This document shows positions 1 through 11,560 of a DNA stretch of 39,453 nucleotides, one piece after another; within the stretch, counting starts at the first letter, position 1; every line of letters begins with the position of its first letter. The notes under the pieces were generated by a model, which made no database searches, was not told the DNA's origin, and saw nothing but the letters and a program-made list of their open reading frames with translations. A program made the position numbers and the translations under genes. The stretch is from Bigelowiella natans CCMP2755 (lineage: Eukaryota > Cercozoa > Chlorarachniophyceae). Location: NCBI GenBank assembly GCA_000320545.1, contig ADNK01000256.1, positions 2,501-41,953 of the forward strand, written 5' to 3'.

Positions 1-36
1 AGAGGTGGGTGAGATGCTGTGAGGACGACTTTCTAG

Positions 37-428
37 AAGCAGAACGACACTCACATCTTTATTACAATATCGTCCAGAGATTATGACAACTTGAAGGAGC
101 AGATCTCAGTGGCTATCAAATCGGTACTACTGATAGGGAGATATAGGAGAAGCAGACAAAATGTCGTGATAGTATATAGTAGAGCAGAAGTGATTGTATT
201 CGTCAACCACAGCGTAGAAGCTTGAACTGCTTTCATCCGGTTAATTCTAGTGTTAATCAGCACAAATTTGATCATCATTTGCATGCATTTTCAACTAACA
301 CAAACGTACTACTGTGCGTCAACTTCATTCATCGACATTGCTTTCAGGTCGCCAAAGAACAAGCAGTATTAGCAGAAAAGTTCCAAAAATGGATGCTGGA
401 TTCGAGAAACGTGAAGGGGGGGATTTGA
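37..428 (+). CDS. 3' end of an unrecognised gene (two last exons)
   Basis: Two exons are readable. The first (37-123) follows an acceptor ending TTTCTAG and closes at TCG|GTACTA. The second (348-428) follows TTGCTTTCAG and runs to TGA at 426-428. Both are phase 0, so they join without a frame break and give about 55 C-terminal residues. The piece begins with a beta-like THIFITIS followed by a predicted amphipathic helix and a Lys/Gln-rich tail ending VKGGI. This pattern loosely recalls the end of a KH-type RNA-binding domain, but that is only an impression and no function is assigned. The 5' part of the gene lies before the window. Confidence 0.4.
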
Positions 429-2148
429 GAATTGACCAGCCCGTCGCTACCATGCGGCAACCGTTGCTGCTTGTTCTATCGGTATGATAAAACATACAGT
501 GTTCAGTCACATCAGATGAAAATAAAACAATGCATAGGCAATGGTTAATTTATAGGCAACGAACAAACAAGGCTGCGTATGTAGCATGTTGCATGCACGC
601 TTGTCGCAACAAAAATCTGTAGGAGTCATTTGTTGTCTTGTGTGGGTGTTCTTTTAGCTAGCTAGCTGTTCGCACACACATTGTGCGATCGACAGGTCTA
701 TAGATATGTGCATTTTCTGATTGTTAATCTTTGTTCTGCGCGCTCGCAAACTGGCGGGCCTCGCTAGCTCGCCACATGCATACGCATGTAATTGAACACA
801 AGAACAGTGCATGCATTTTTATATATATTTTACTAACCTAGTATCGTTCGAGCAGAATGATGCACATGCATATGAGTCGCAATAACCGGAAGGCACAAAT
901 GATCGAATGCTTCATCAGCTCTAGTTGTGTAGCTAGTCGCCTTGTTGATCGATGCCGATATACGATACGTATACCGACCTTCATTTTATTCACAGTCAAT
1001 TTGTCACTGCTAGACTGTACGTCTAGCTGTAGCAGGCTGTGCGCGCTGCATGTACTAGCGCTCATTAGACACAGTCTAGCAGTGGCCATCTAGCTACGCT
1101 GTAGTGGCCTGCCTCGTGAAAAACGTACCTACTTGCTACTGTCATAGTCGCTACACATTTAGAAATGATGCTAGCATGTGCATGCACTTCGCCATGCTCT
1201 CACACGTACTAGCATGGCTTGCATGCTAGCTAACACTATAGACACAGTATATATTAGTTATTAACTCTCAGCTAGATTAGCTAGCCATTGATCTAGATAG
1301 CCATATACTAGCATGCGTATGTAATGAAGACTATACGCGTTTTTGCACCTATAGCTAGCAGCTATGCTAGACAGGCGTATACAGGCGTACATGCCGTACG
1401 CGTGCATGCTAGCATGTGCGTACGATACACATTCAATTCGCGCACGAATCGAAGCTAACTACAGCATCGCGGGACATGTCAGCGCTATGTCTAGTAGATA
1501 TGAGCAAGACCCCCTTACCTTGCTAGACTACTTATTTTTCAAAAAAATATTTGCGTATACATACATGTTTCACTTTGCATGTCACTTTTAACATTCTCGG
1601 CCTTCAACCTACAGTGCACGTGGCTAGAGTGTATACATAGCATGATGCAACTAGTGGCGATTTTTTTTTCTATTTATGATTGGTTACATTACATTCAATT
1701 GATAGGTGGATATACAATGTCCTGTTTCACTCATTTAGTTCTGTGTGAGGACGAGGTGATGAGGGTTCAAATTTTTACTGAATGCTACTACGCTAATAAT
1801 AATTTTATGGCGAGCGATACGTTCGTCAGCCGCGGGTGGGTTGTAACCAAATATTTTGACATTAAATCAATCTTAATCTAGGAGCTAGAGCCAGGTTTAC
1901 TCAGCTCACGTGGAAGCTCCATTCGCTTCTCACGAACTTTGCAATGTGCGGCGATATTCATTATGTTTTTCTTACTTGTTCACTTTCTTTTAGGTGATCG
2001 GTTCGATCTCAACAAATCCAACGACTTTCGTCGTCTGCTGTGGGGATTGGCCCCGTGAACCGGAAACGTTTGCCTAGGTACGTTTTGGGAATCCTCTCAT
2101 TCTACAAGGGATCGGGGGATGTGAGCGAAGTTTTTTTCCTTCTTCGCA
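429..2148. other. Intergenic region with palindromic-tetramer island
   Basis: This interval lies between the unknown gene and the 3' end of the CAO gene, which converge here. No exon chain with consistent splice phases was found. The part from about 540 to 1470 is crowded with TGCA, GCATGC and CTAG words. The part from about 1560 to 2148 is A/T-rich and includes the presumed CAO 3' untranslated region. Short open frames here have no recognisable protein character. Confidence 0.5.
540..1470. repeat. TGCA/CTAG-rich island 1
   Basis: This stretch has many short palindromes such as GCATGC, GCTAGCTAGC and TGCATGCA, unlike the flanking DNA. It contains AGTCTAGCAGTGGCCA near 1072-1090, which recurs with one mismatch near 31268-31285 in island 4. 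No terminal repeats or transposase frame were seen. It may be a decayed repeat family or a local composition bias. Confidence 0.45.
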
Positions 2149-3324
2149 CTATTGTTCTTCTATGTGAAAAAGCTCTCCTGCTGACATTTTTCTCCTAACA
2201 TCTGCGAGTGCGAGCTGTTTCTCTTTTTCATCACCAGAGTCGAGCGAGTTTCTCCACCTGCGATACCGAACCCCCAGCTTGTCATACGACACCGGGTTTT
2301 TCCACGTGTTAGCTCCACGCTTCATTCGGTCCTGCTGGCCAAGTACTAATGATGTGTCCTCTGAGAGCACTTGCTCTGCTATAGATCTCCAGAGTAGGTT
2401 GACACCGGGAAGGTTTTTTGTCCATTTCAGGCCGTCCATATCCATTGACATTCGGTAAAGGAGCCTGGTTTTCCCTTCCCCGCTCGGGATACAAACGTGC
2501 AGCTGGTGTAGATGGTTCTCGCACTGGTCGCACTGGAGGTTTATCGCAGCCTTGCCGATTTGCACGAGCCCTATCTTCGAGTTCACCATGCAAGGGATGT
2601 CGAAGGCCATATCAATCGGGTAGGGGTCCCAACTCCCACTAAGCATTTGCTTGGCGTGAAACTTGACGCTGTTGAATACAGAAGAGAGGATGAGCTAATA
2701 AGTTCCGAAATTTTGGAATTATGGATGCACAGGCTCTGCTGTATTGATGATGCGGTAGGAAAGACGTTGTCTAGACCCCCCCACCCGTGCATGTACGTTT
2801 GTGTGTGTCAGAGGACATGGCTGTTAAATAAGTGTTTGCGCACCTGTCAGGCACAGACCATCCTTTCGCGAAAGTGGATGTATGTGTAAATGGAGCATGA
2901 GCTAGATCCAAGAGGTTCTCCATCAGCAAGCCATGTTCTACAGGAACTTCCATCTCAAGTTCTGCGTGCACCATATATCCCTCAGGAGGCAGGGTACCTC
3001 CCTCGATCTCAGGGGGGGTAAGGCTCCCAGGGTACATCCAAATTAGTCCCTCTTTCATCGTCAGAGTTGTTTCATGGCCGGAGTCATCTTTGCATACAAC
3101 GGTGTCCTGGTTAATTCAAACAACAAAGTAAGCACTTTGGCTTCAGGATGAGAGGGGGAATGGGGTGAATAACTCTGATATGTGTGTGACAAGCCAATTA
3201 CCTTATCCGTTCGTGTAATTGAGTAGTGAATATCGAACATATCGAATTTCCTCGTAGAGCCAACAGGAAGCTTGGAGACGAATTCCACAGGATACCAGTG
3301 TTCTCGTAGTCCAGCTGATAATTA

Positions 3325-3360
<36 letters not shown>

Positions 3361-4051
3361 TTACTGATCATGCTCCCCGCTAGCATTTTAGTTATTTATG
3401 CATTAGAGACTAATTCAAAAATACCTTCTAGTTCTAGGCTGCTACGCAGCATTGTCTGGGCGTAGTTTGCCCTAGCAGACTGTTTCTCCTCCTTTCTCTC
3501 GACAACTTCTCCCAAGGACATGATCTTAGATTTTAGGGTGTCGAGGCCTTCTTGAGCATCTTCAAATTTAGCACGTAGCTCCTCGAGTACCTTCTCGCGT
3601 TCCGCGGCGGCAAGCCTCCCGACAATATCATCGCCCATTCCGATGGGCGCAGTCTTACTATTTATAATTTCCGAGTGAACCCGCGTCTTCGGGGCAAAAT
3701 TTTGTGCATCATTACACAGCGTAGAAGGGCCAACGCGTCCACCCACATTAGGCCTGCGCATTACAATATGTTTTTCAGACCTCTGCACTTTACGAAAACT
3801 CTTTCTAAAGCTAACAAAATGTTCCCATCCTCCTCTCACCTCGTTGCGCATGTTTCATTTTTGATTTATGATCTAGCTTGGCTTACGGGGTTTTAGTTGC
3901 TATGTTACCTGGAACGACTCGTGAACGATCTCGTTGTTAACGACCGCGACAGAATGGAGCGGGAAGACAGGTTGATGATCAGAAGAAGTAAGATTGCAGA
4001 GCCGAAGACACATGAAAGCAGACGGCTTCCCGTGATCAGACGGCTGTGCAT
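2149..4051 (-). CDS. CAO: Chlorophyllide a oxygenase-like protein lacking the Rieske segment, plastid-targeted
   Basis: CAO converts chlorophyllide a to chlorophyllide b in the plastid. Five exons are read on the minus strand: 4051-3909, 3780-3425, 3314-3202, 3106-2844 and 2668-2149. Every junction keeps phase, giving 464 residues. Exon 1 encodes a signal peptide (core [11 protein letters not shown]) followed by a Ser/Arg/Thr-rich transit-like stretch. Exon 2 is a Lys/Glu-rich coiled-coil region. Residues from about 168 begin the oxygenase domain (EHWYPVEFV), but the CxH and CxxH Rieske ligands are absent: only about 18 residues separate ITRTDK from EGLIWMYPG. The mononuclear iron motif is intact (E267, D271, H274, H279 in [13 protein letters not shown]). 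The C-terminus matches CAO closely ([22 protein letters not shown]). This resembles the iron-site subunit of a two-subunit CAO. Intron 2 carries a (TA)n tract just before its acceptor. Confidence 0.88.
3909..4051 (-). other. Bipartite plastid leader exon of CAO
   Basis: The first CAO exon reads [12 protein letters not shown], then a hydrophobic core ([11 protein letters not shown]), then a run of Ser, Arg and Thr ([20 protein letters not shown]). A signal peptide followed by a transit-like peptide is the established form for nucleus-encoded plastid proteins in secondary plastids reached through the ER. The exon ends TTCCAG|GTAACA and joins the next exon at CAGAG|GTCTG with matching phase (2+1). 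Confidence 0.75.
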
Positions 4052-5303
4052 ATTTAGAAAGAGGCCGCAATTTGGCCCTTGCAGCGCCGGATATCCCTTT
4101 TCAGATTATTTCCGAACTTGGTAATAGAATCTTATCCCTTGCCTCTAGTATCAGTTTTATATCTTCCCTAAATCCCAACTACTGATATGTTGGGGGTGCT
4201 GAAGTGATACTTCGAGGGGGAAGTTAAGGTCTGTGTTGCAAATTCAAACTTAAGCTCCGATTTTGTGAAAGAAATTGCAGAAAATATTGGAGAAAATATT
4301 AATACGACATCACATTTTACAAATAAGTACAAAAAACCCAACTCATCGCAACTATTTTTCACTAAATCCCAGCTCCGGTCTGCGTTCGACTCTTTTCAGC
4401 CTTCGGATTTCGTTTACGAAAACTCCTCTTTGCACCCTAATCCATCCATTTATGAAGAGTAAGGCCTAAAAAACATGTCGTATGATCGAATAGGCCCAAT
4501 CAACCCAGCCCACCCAGTCTGAGTACCTGGTTTTGGTCTCGGAATCCCGAGAAGAAAGAGGAGGCCGACGATGTGCATACCTGCCAAGAGAAACAGTAAG
4601 CGAGCTCGAAATCCCCTGCATTCTCATTGTTTTTTAGCCTTTACACTTGTGGGTTCTCTTTTGGGGTAGCACAGCGCTTATCGTGTCGGAGCCGAGAAGA
4701 AATATTGACGAAATCTTCCTATAGTTTCAGCAGACGACATCAAATCTGGGCGCATTCCGTAGGAACATCTCCTTATCTCTTTTCACAAGTGTAAAATGAG
4801 AGTTTCGCTCAACATCATGTGGTGGTGGAAACTAGGAGATGCTGCTGGCCGTGTCTTCACTGGGGAACCCCCACTTTTAACGGGGAAGAACCGAACAACC
4901 TGCAATGGCGCGAACAATAATCGCATTTTTTTGATTAAATAATGGTCGTTAATAATTTAAACTTTTTTAAGGAGAGCTCTTCTAAAAACAACGAAAAAGG
5001 CTTAAACGACTTCATCTCATTGTAGTCGTCTTCATCATATATGCTGGAATTTGATGAGCAGCACATTGAAGCCATTGTGAACAACGCGAAGTTCCCTGAT
5101 CCGTTTTCGCTGGCGAAGAACAGAGAAGGATAGCGAAGGAGAGCGAAGGTGTGAATTCAGACTTTCGATCTTGGTGGCGAGCAGCACAGCGCAGACAAGA
5201 CTGTTTTTCATACGAGATACTTCTGACACAAACGACAACAGCAATTGCAAACCTTTTTGTAGGTGATTGAAAGCTGAAATAGACTCAACCCGGTGTCGCA
5301 GCC
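4052..5303. promoter_or_regulatory. Divergent intergenic interval between CAO and the desulfurase gene
   Basis: About 1.25 kb separates two start codons facing away from each other, so it must hold both promoters and 5' untranslated regions. The centre (about 4250-4480) is A-rich. No exon chain or clear TATA element could be assigned. Confidence 0.35.
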
Positions 5304-6079
5304 ATGGGGGCAACGTGCAAGCCTGCGAAGGGCCCCTCCGTCACCTATCTTGACTACAACGCCACAACGCCGATAGATCCAAGGTTGTTGGAGTTTAATC
5401 TCATGTACTGGATTAGATCTATGGTAGAGTTTCTCTGATCGCTTGGGTGTGGTGTATCTCGACATGTGCATTGAAATGAAAGCGAGTCCATTCATTTGAT
5501 ATTCAAGAGACTTTGAAAATGATTTGATTTCTGTCAGGGTTCAAGCCGTGATGCAACCGCTGCTTTCATCAGGCTGGGGCAATCCATCAAGCTCGCACGT
5601 GTATGGGAAGGTAGCAAACGCGGCACTAAAGGCGGCTCGGCAGAAGGTTGCGGCAGCGGTTGGGTGTGCAGACTCAAACGAGATCGTTTTCACATCCGGT
5701 GGCACAGAGAGCATCAACGTATACACCATCTAACCCATTAATATATTTGCCTTAACATTGCGCTGTGGAAGCGGGCGGTATAAATTGGCACTATCCCTTC
5801 ATGTGCTTTTTCCTACGCAGCATGCGATAAGAGGTGCAGCCTTTGCGTCAAAGAGGATAAGATACGGAGGAAATCATATAATAATCTCGAGCATCGAACA
5901 CGTGGCTGTCAGTGCGACATGTAGATATCTGCAAGACCATCATGGATTTAAGGTCACAACACTGCCAGTGGATGGAAGTGGGCGAGTGAGCCCGGAGGCG
6001 CTGAAAAAGGCGATCACCAGGAAAACCGTAGTTGTCAGGTAGAATATCGTATCGATTCTCAACAATTTGCTTCGTTATG

Positions 6080-6125
<46 letters not shown>

Positions 6126-6620
6126 GTGTGTGTGTGTGTGTGTGTTGTGTGCGGGAGTGTCTACACGTTATTGCATATGTGTTGTGCATGTATGTGTGAC
6201 TAACATGTCTATGTTTTGTACCTCCTTCCTCCTCTTTGGCCGTGATTGGAATAGCATTATGATGGCCAACAATGAAGTCGGTACCATCCAGCCAATAGCT
6301 GAGCTAGTGAAAGTCGCTAAAGCTGCGAGCAAGAAGATAATCTTCCACACAGATGCCAGCCAGGCGGTCGGGAAGATAGATGTCAATGTACAAGAGCTCG
6401 GAGTAGATCTTCTCACAATAGCAGGCCACAAGCTCTACGCTCCGAAAGGGTGTGAATGGAGATAGAAGCAGTAGAAGAAAAAAAGGATGTTGTATTGATA
6501 TTCACCGGAAGACCCAGGACGTAGTTTATGTAGCTTCTTTTTATGAACGGAATGAATGAATTACCAAGAATAGAGAGGAAAATGGTGATATTGAAGGCTA
6601 CATTTGTATAATATACCAAT

Positions 6621-6661
<41 letters not shown>

Positions 6662-7372
6662 TTCAGTACAAACGTCTATCTTAATTGTGAATTTTAATGT
6701 GAATTTACAGGATCGGAGCGCTTTACATTCGAAACGAACTTCCAGTTACGCTGGAACCTCTGATTCACGGTGCTGGACACGAAATGGGTCGTCGGGCTGG
6801 TACCGAAAACATCTTACTCGCGGCCGGGCTCGGGGAAGCATGCCAAATAGCGAAACAAGACCTGGAGGAGCGCATGCGGCATATGAAGTTGTGCCGGGAT
6901 CACCTTCAACGCAAGATAATGGATGAATTCAAGGGGGCTCTCGTACGCATTAATGGGGATGAGAAGGCCCGGCTTCCAAATACGCTAAGTATAAGCTTCC
7001 ACGGGCTCGCATCACACGAGATCCTTCATGACATCCAGGATCTGGTTGCGTGCAGCGCAGGTTCTGCCTGCCATTCAAATGAGGTACGAAGCATTTCGGT
7101 AGCATGTAGATGTTAGGTTGAGCTATCCATTACTAAATGCTGAGGAGTATTGAGTATCTGACAACTCTCCTCATTTTTGCCATTGCACCTAACTCTAGAT
7201 TCGGATATCGCACGTCTTGGCGGCCATGAAAGTTCCCCTAGATTTCGCCAAAGGAACCCTGAGGCTTTCGACAGGTATTAACACCACTATCGAGGAAGCC
7301 GATAAGGCTGCAAAATTCGTCTGTGAAACGGTGAAACGTAGATACAAAATACAAAAAAATGGTGAAGCTTAA
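5304..7372 (+). CDS. NifS-like class V aminotransferase: cysteine desulfurase / selenocysteine lyase
   Basis: PLP enzymes of this family remove sulfur from cysteine, or selenium from selenocysteine, leaving alanine. Six exons join in phase: 5304-5383, 5538-5718, 5821-6038, 6255-6449, 6711-7083 and 7199-7372, giving 406 residues, a normal family length. Visible motifs are YLDYNATTP at the N-terminus, WGNPSSSH, FTSGGTES, H114 in SSIEH (stacks on PLP), D193 and Q196 in HTDASQ, K219 in AGHKLYAPKG (the PLP Schiff-base lysine) and the catalytic C345 in SAGSACHS. The GSACHS loop and MGRRAGTEN are typical of the NifS/IscS and SCLY branch, not SufS. No organelle leader is seen, so a cytosolic location is inferred. 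Intron 3 holds a (CT)n-(GT)n tract and intron 4 a (CA)n tract. Choosing between desulfurase and lyase would need a phylogeny. Confidence 0.9.
6082..6146 (+). repeat. (CT)n-(GT)n microsatellite in a desulfurase intron
   Basis: A compound dinucleotide repeat lies about 45 bases after the exon 3 donor (6039). It is fully intronic. Confidence 0.9.
6619..6659 (+). repeat. (CA)n microsatellite in a desulfurase intron
   Basis: An uninterrupted CA repeat lies about 50 bases upstream of the exon 5 acceptor at 6710. Confidence 0.9.
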
Positions 7373-7778
7373 TGTTGCATTATGTTACAAAGGAACATAG
7401 AATCGATGCAATAGACCATGTGCATAGTTTTGTTTGATGTGCACTCAAGTGCACCTGCGCAATTTGATGCATAGCTTCACTTTTACTGGCCAAATGATAC
7501 AAACCATCAACGCGCATGTTATTTCCTGGGCATGCAATGCTAGAATGCCATAATGATTGCCTTCTTCAAAACTATCGAACATTATTCACGGCTCGCACGG
7601 TGTGCGGTTTATTCAAAATGAGGCTGCATGCTAGTAATGGATGTTCTATGGTAAAAGAAAAAATGTTACTCTAACTAAAGCATATGTTAGCCTCTGCTAG
7701 CTGCAATGCACACGTCAAATTATGTAAAATATATAAACATGCACCGTAAGCATTATTAGTATGCGTATAGGGGCGCTT

Positions 7779-7833
<55 letters not shown>

Positions 7834-7952
7834 TCATAAATTGATCAATGCTATGGTGTATTACAGAAAAGATTAGGTAAGCACATGTGGATGTAGCAAA
7901 TAGGAAGCCTCTGCTAGAGCCTTGAAGATAGTATTCTAATCTCGTAAAAAAA
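7373..7952. other. Convergent intergenic region with (TA)n tract
   Basis: This region separates the 3' ends of the desulfurase (+) and methyltransferase (-) genes. It is A/T-rich and contains a long TA repeat at about 7782-7826. No gene was found. Confidence 0.6.
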
Positions 7953-9876
7953 TTATTCAATCTTGAGCCAACTATGAAAGTGATAGGAGCTACTCCATGA
8001 AGTTCTGTATCTCATATTCTCATGCGTAGCTTTGAAAGCAAAGATAGGGGCACCCCTTCCTTGTGGCCATCCATTCTCTATGTTAGTAAATGTCAAAACT
8101 CGCGAGCCTTTTGGAAGAGCGGCCAAAATTAATGCGATACTCATAGGCACGATAGAGAAGTTAACGTTCATTAGTACAGCTGTGGGTTTTAACTCCCCAA
8201 TTCTTTTGATCATACTTCCGATGTCTTCACAATGAAATTCAATCTGCTTCTTCAACAGTTTGCCAGAAACTTGGAGCAACATATTCGGATGAGGTAGCTG
8301 AGAACTCGAAATCCTAAAATAGGTCACGGTGTATTTAAAATTCGATAATTAGAGTGCTCCCCACTCTTTATTAAATTTAACACATAAACTAACCTCTTTA
8401 TACAGTTTCCCCGGTCTTTTAGAATTTTTTCATAACGACTTAGACATTTACATGCCAAGTCAAACCGAGACTTCGAGATCTCGATTCCAATAGCTGATCG
8501 GAGTTATCATCACTGCTAAACAATTATGAAACAAATTGAGGCATACCGTATCGAAGCTTAGGCAAAGTCTCGATAGCCTGGATGCAATTTGCTCCGCCGC
8601 CACATCCGATATCCAGGAAGCAATGCGCAGCGTCGGCGTTCAATGTCTCTATTACATTCTCAAAACCTGGGTTAAAAATACTTGCTTTAACAGTTATGTT
8701 TGCACAATCAAAGCTATCTACTTACCTTCAGGGGTAATTGTTCCAAAGAGGAGATCTGTTTTTGCCTTTCTGGCACGTATGTAATCCTCACTGAGAACAT
8801 TCCTCTCCTGGTTTAGTCAACATAGCATTCGGTCAAAACACTCGACAGATAATTGATAATATAAAAAGAAAACATCTTCCATGTGATTTTCATACCGCAG
8901 CCCTCGTACGTCCATCGTAGAGGAGCTTTATTACGTCCTTGGGCCTAAAGTTAAGAATAAACTTATCGTTAAGTCCATGATCGTTCCAGCTACGACACAC
9001 CTGTACTCCCTCTCTGCTGTCGCAGCCTTCCAGATACTGTAATCATTCTTCCACTTATAGTCTTCGTCTTGTTTCATAGAGCTCTTTTTCTTCATTTTGA
9101 GCTTTGCAGACGTCAAGCTTAGTAAATATAGACAACTTCTTCCCTTCCGCGCGTTCTTCTCCATTTTAGGCTCTTCCTCCTCCACCTCATCCTTCACCTC
9201 CTCTTCTACCTCTGTCTTTGGTGAGTGCAGATACCACACTGATGATTTTCGCCTCCAGTGATGGTGAAGCGTAGATTTGAGAAGGGAACTCTCTTCTGAA
9301 CAACATTGCCTTTCTTTCTCCTTCGAAATCTGTTCGTCTGTGCTCCGCCGATTTGTGGAACTCCCTTTAGTTGGAACAGTCTTTGTGCGGTAGATGAACT
9401 TGTTACTCAATTCCTTCTTTTCATAAATCTTGATTTCCTCTGTTTTCTTCGCCTGGAGCCCCCTCCTATGGCTGATATTGAATTGCATTCTTAAATTCTT
9501 CTTCGAAAGAAGGCGGTCGCGCAACTTCTCCGTTCCTCTAGGTCTCGTGTCCAGACTATCAATGATCCATTTTACACAGAAAACCTGCCAAAATACATGT
9601 TATTTATAAGCTTACTTTGGCTTTTACTATGTCGCGATTCTAACTTAGTCCACGTTTATGAGGAATATCTCAGAGAGATAATTTGAAAGTTTTCCCGCAG
9701 CTCTGCGTGCTTCCCACAACTAATCTATTTCAATGCGACTAACATCGTATTATGTCGTTCATTCGAAACACATCTGATTTCCAATGTATACCATGACGTT
9801 CGAACAGTAGTGATGCTGTGTCTTTCGTGATCCCTGAATTCTCTCTCAATAACGTTGAACCCGGGTATAAGCTCAT
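7953..9876 (-). CDS. DOT1-like S-adenosylmethionine-dependent methyltransferase
   Basis: Eight exons join in phase: 9876-9744, 9700-9654, 9584-9001, 8944-8896, 8807-8726, 8666-8547, 8493-8394 and 8313-7953, giving 491 residues from the ATG at 9876. The SAM-binding motif I is FLDIGCGGGANC (D317-G323). It is preceded by FGTITPEGF and followed by AIGIEISKSRFDLACK, the order and spacing of the DOT1 (histone H3 K79 methyltransferase) fold. A later strand LMNVNF and the turn LPKGSRVLTF match the expected post-motif region. The N-terminal half is Lys/Glu-rich and unrecognised; the segment FCVKWIIDSL loosely resembles the end of a BRCT domain. The frame stays open upstream to about 9959, so a further 5' exon is possible. 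Histone as substrate is inferred from family resemblance only. Confidence 0.68.
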
Positions 9877-10159
9877 AAATGCATTGAATTTTCGTGTCGC
9901 AGGTAAGTTTACGAAGACTTTCCGAACCGAAATTAACTCCTTATCTGCGATGACGAGTGACTCGGTTTCGGATTAGCGACATCATCGGTTCTTGTCGCAT
10001 CTAATATTTCGTCTCAGGAATATTGGCATTCTGTCATTCAAAAATTTGAAAAATTTCCCCCTACCCTGGGTCATCCAAAATGTTTACAGGATAAGTTAGA
10101 CTCACTACTCGTTTCTGGCAAACTGGAGCGATTTCATAAAGCTGGATAAACCAGAGAGG
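9877..10159. promoter_or_regulatory. Divergent promoter interval
   Basis: 283 bases separate the methyltransferase start (minus) from the start of the secretory-protein gene (plus). A 44-codon open frame on the plus strand (10018-10149) ends 10 bases before the downstream ATG and could be a leader frame or chance. If the methyltransferase extends upstream, the shared promoter would be shorter. Confidence 0.4.
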
Positions 10160-11526
10160 ATGCAGCTGCTCGTCCTCTCAGCGGCAATCCATCTTTTATT
10201 CTTTCCAGCACACCCAGCTTCAATTGTATCTGCGCTCGTCCAGGAACAGAATCAGGGCCATACACTCGCTGCACAAACATCAGTGACAATCAATGACACA
10301 TATCGCGCACATCGCCATTCTGGAAGGGATTCAGGTTGTCAATAGCAGGAAGAATAGATTTCCCCTTATTTTTATGCCCGCTTCCCGTCGCACCCTTATA
10401 ATCTCTTTGTAATGTATCCTCAAATAAGATTATGATTTTTTTTCTAATTTCAGGTTTCGGTTCAAGCGAAAGCGAGGGTCGCAAAATTAGAGGGAACGTA
10501 AAACTAAGTGGGAAGACGTACAGAACCGTGTGTACCTGTGACAAAAACTTCCAGGTGCTAGTTATCATTAACAGTAATGCAGCAGCAGCCAACTGATAAC
10601 ATTGATTAGAATGTCGATATAACTTGCGAGATAAAATTGGTAGTCCTAGCTTTCGGTGAATAGTGTTTGTCCTCCTGTCGGGATGGTTGTGGGCATAGCG
10701 TTCTTACATTATTCAACCTTTTTGTTAAGGCTCCCACCTCACAATGTGCTGCACCCTCCAAATTACGCATCCACCAAGAGGAGACTCACCAGCGCAACGG
10801 TATATATTATATTGATATACAAAGTACTCTCCAAGAAGCTAACCATCTAAAAGTAGACGAAGGCTTGGATCAAATAATGCCTTAAAATGAAACGCATTTA
10901 TTTTCTTTTGTATTAGGTCTTACGCCTGACCAGCTTCATCGCATTCTAGGTTGTAGCAGCAGTATCAATCACACTGTACCAGTTCATGATGCTGCTAGAA
11001 CAGCCCCCTTTCCACTTAAATCATACCCCCGGGGAAAAAAGAATGTTAACTAAAAAATTGCGTGCGTGTGGGAGCAAGAGGTGTCGTAATTGTTCCTGAT
11101 GACGGATTGTCGGTAGGCGGGCCGAGCAAGTTCCTTAACATGACATTCGTTCGCAACACCCCATTCTCCGATCTAGACCCCCGCCATACGGATAGAACAC
11201 AAGGTGAATTGGCCAGTACTATAATTTGACAATGAAATTACATCGAGAGATATATGTCCTAAATGCTCCACACGCGACTGAATGCAACTGCATGCTGAAA
11301 AAAGACGTCTAGTCGCGTCCAGATTGGTCCCTACCTGTAACACTGATCTCGTATCGTTGCCGTGCAACTATCATCGCTTATTCTTAGGGACTCCTGGTGG
11401 CGAATTTGGTGAATTTCTGCATGCTTTAGGTAAGTAAGAATGAGGGGTATGTTAAGATGCCGATTGGTGTGAGGCACAGTGATCAGATATCAATCGCGTG
11501 ATGCTTGGCAGTTAGAGTGTGTAGTG

Positions 11527-11560
<34 letters not shown>

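Noticed and set aside
3107-3201. A hidden exon carrying the missing Rieske segment of CAO
   Set aside because: The intron is only 95 bases, less than the roughly 180 needed, and no frame in it shows CxH or CxxH pairs.
4168-4362. Minus-strand frame with hydrophobic start upstream of CAO, considered as a leader exon
   Set aside because: The exon at 4051-3909 gives a better signal-plus-transit leader and joins the CAO body in phase, while this frame has no suitable donor.
5848-6189. Minus-strand frame opposite desulfurase exon 3
   Set aside because: Arg/Glu runs come from the reverse of (CT)n, and the rest is antisense to a well-supported exon.
10018-10149. 44-codon plus-strand frame (EYWHSVIQKF...) just before the start at 10160
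   Set aside because: It has an acceptor-like start but no upstream exon joins it in phase, and it ends 10 bases before a convincing signal-peptide start. Kept only as a possible upstream leader frame.
10290-10592. Minus-strand open frame starting MAAAALLLM with a hydrophobic N-terminus
   Set aside because: It lies opposite exons 1 and 2 of the secretory-protein gene, which have a signal peptide and strong, phase-matched splice sites on the plus strand. It is most likely a shadow.
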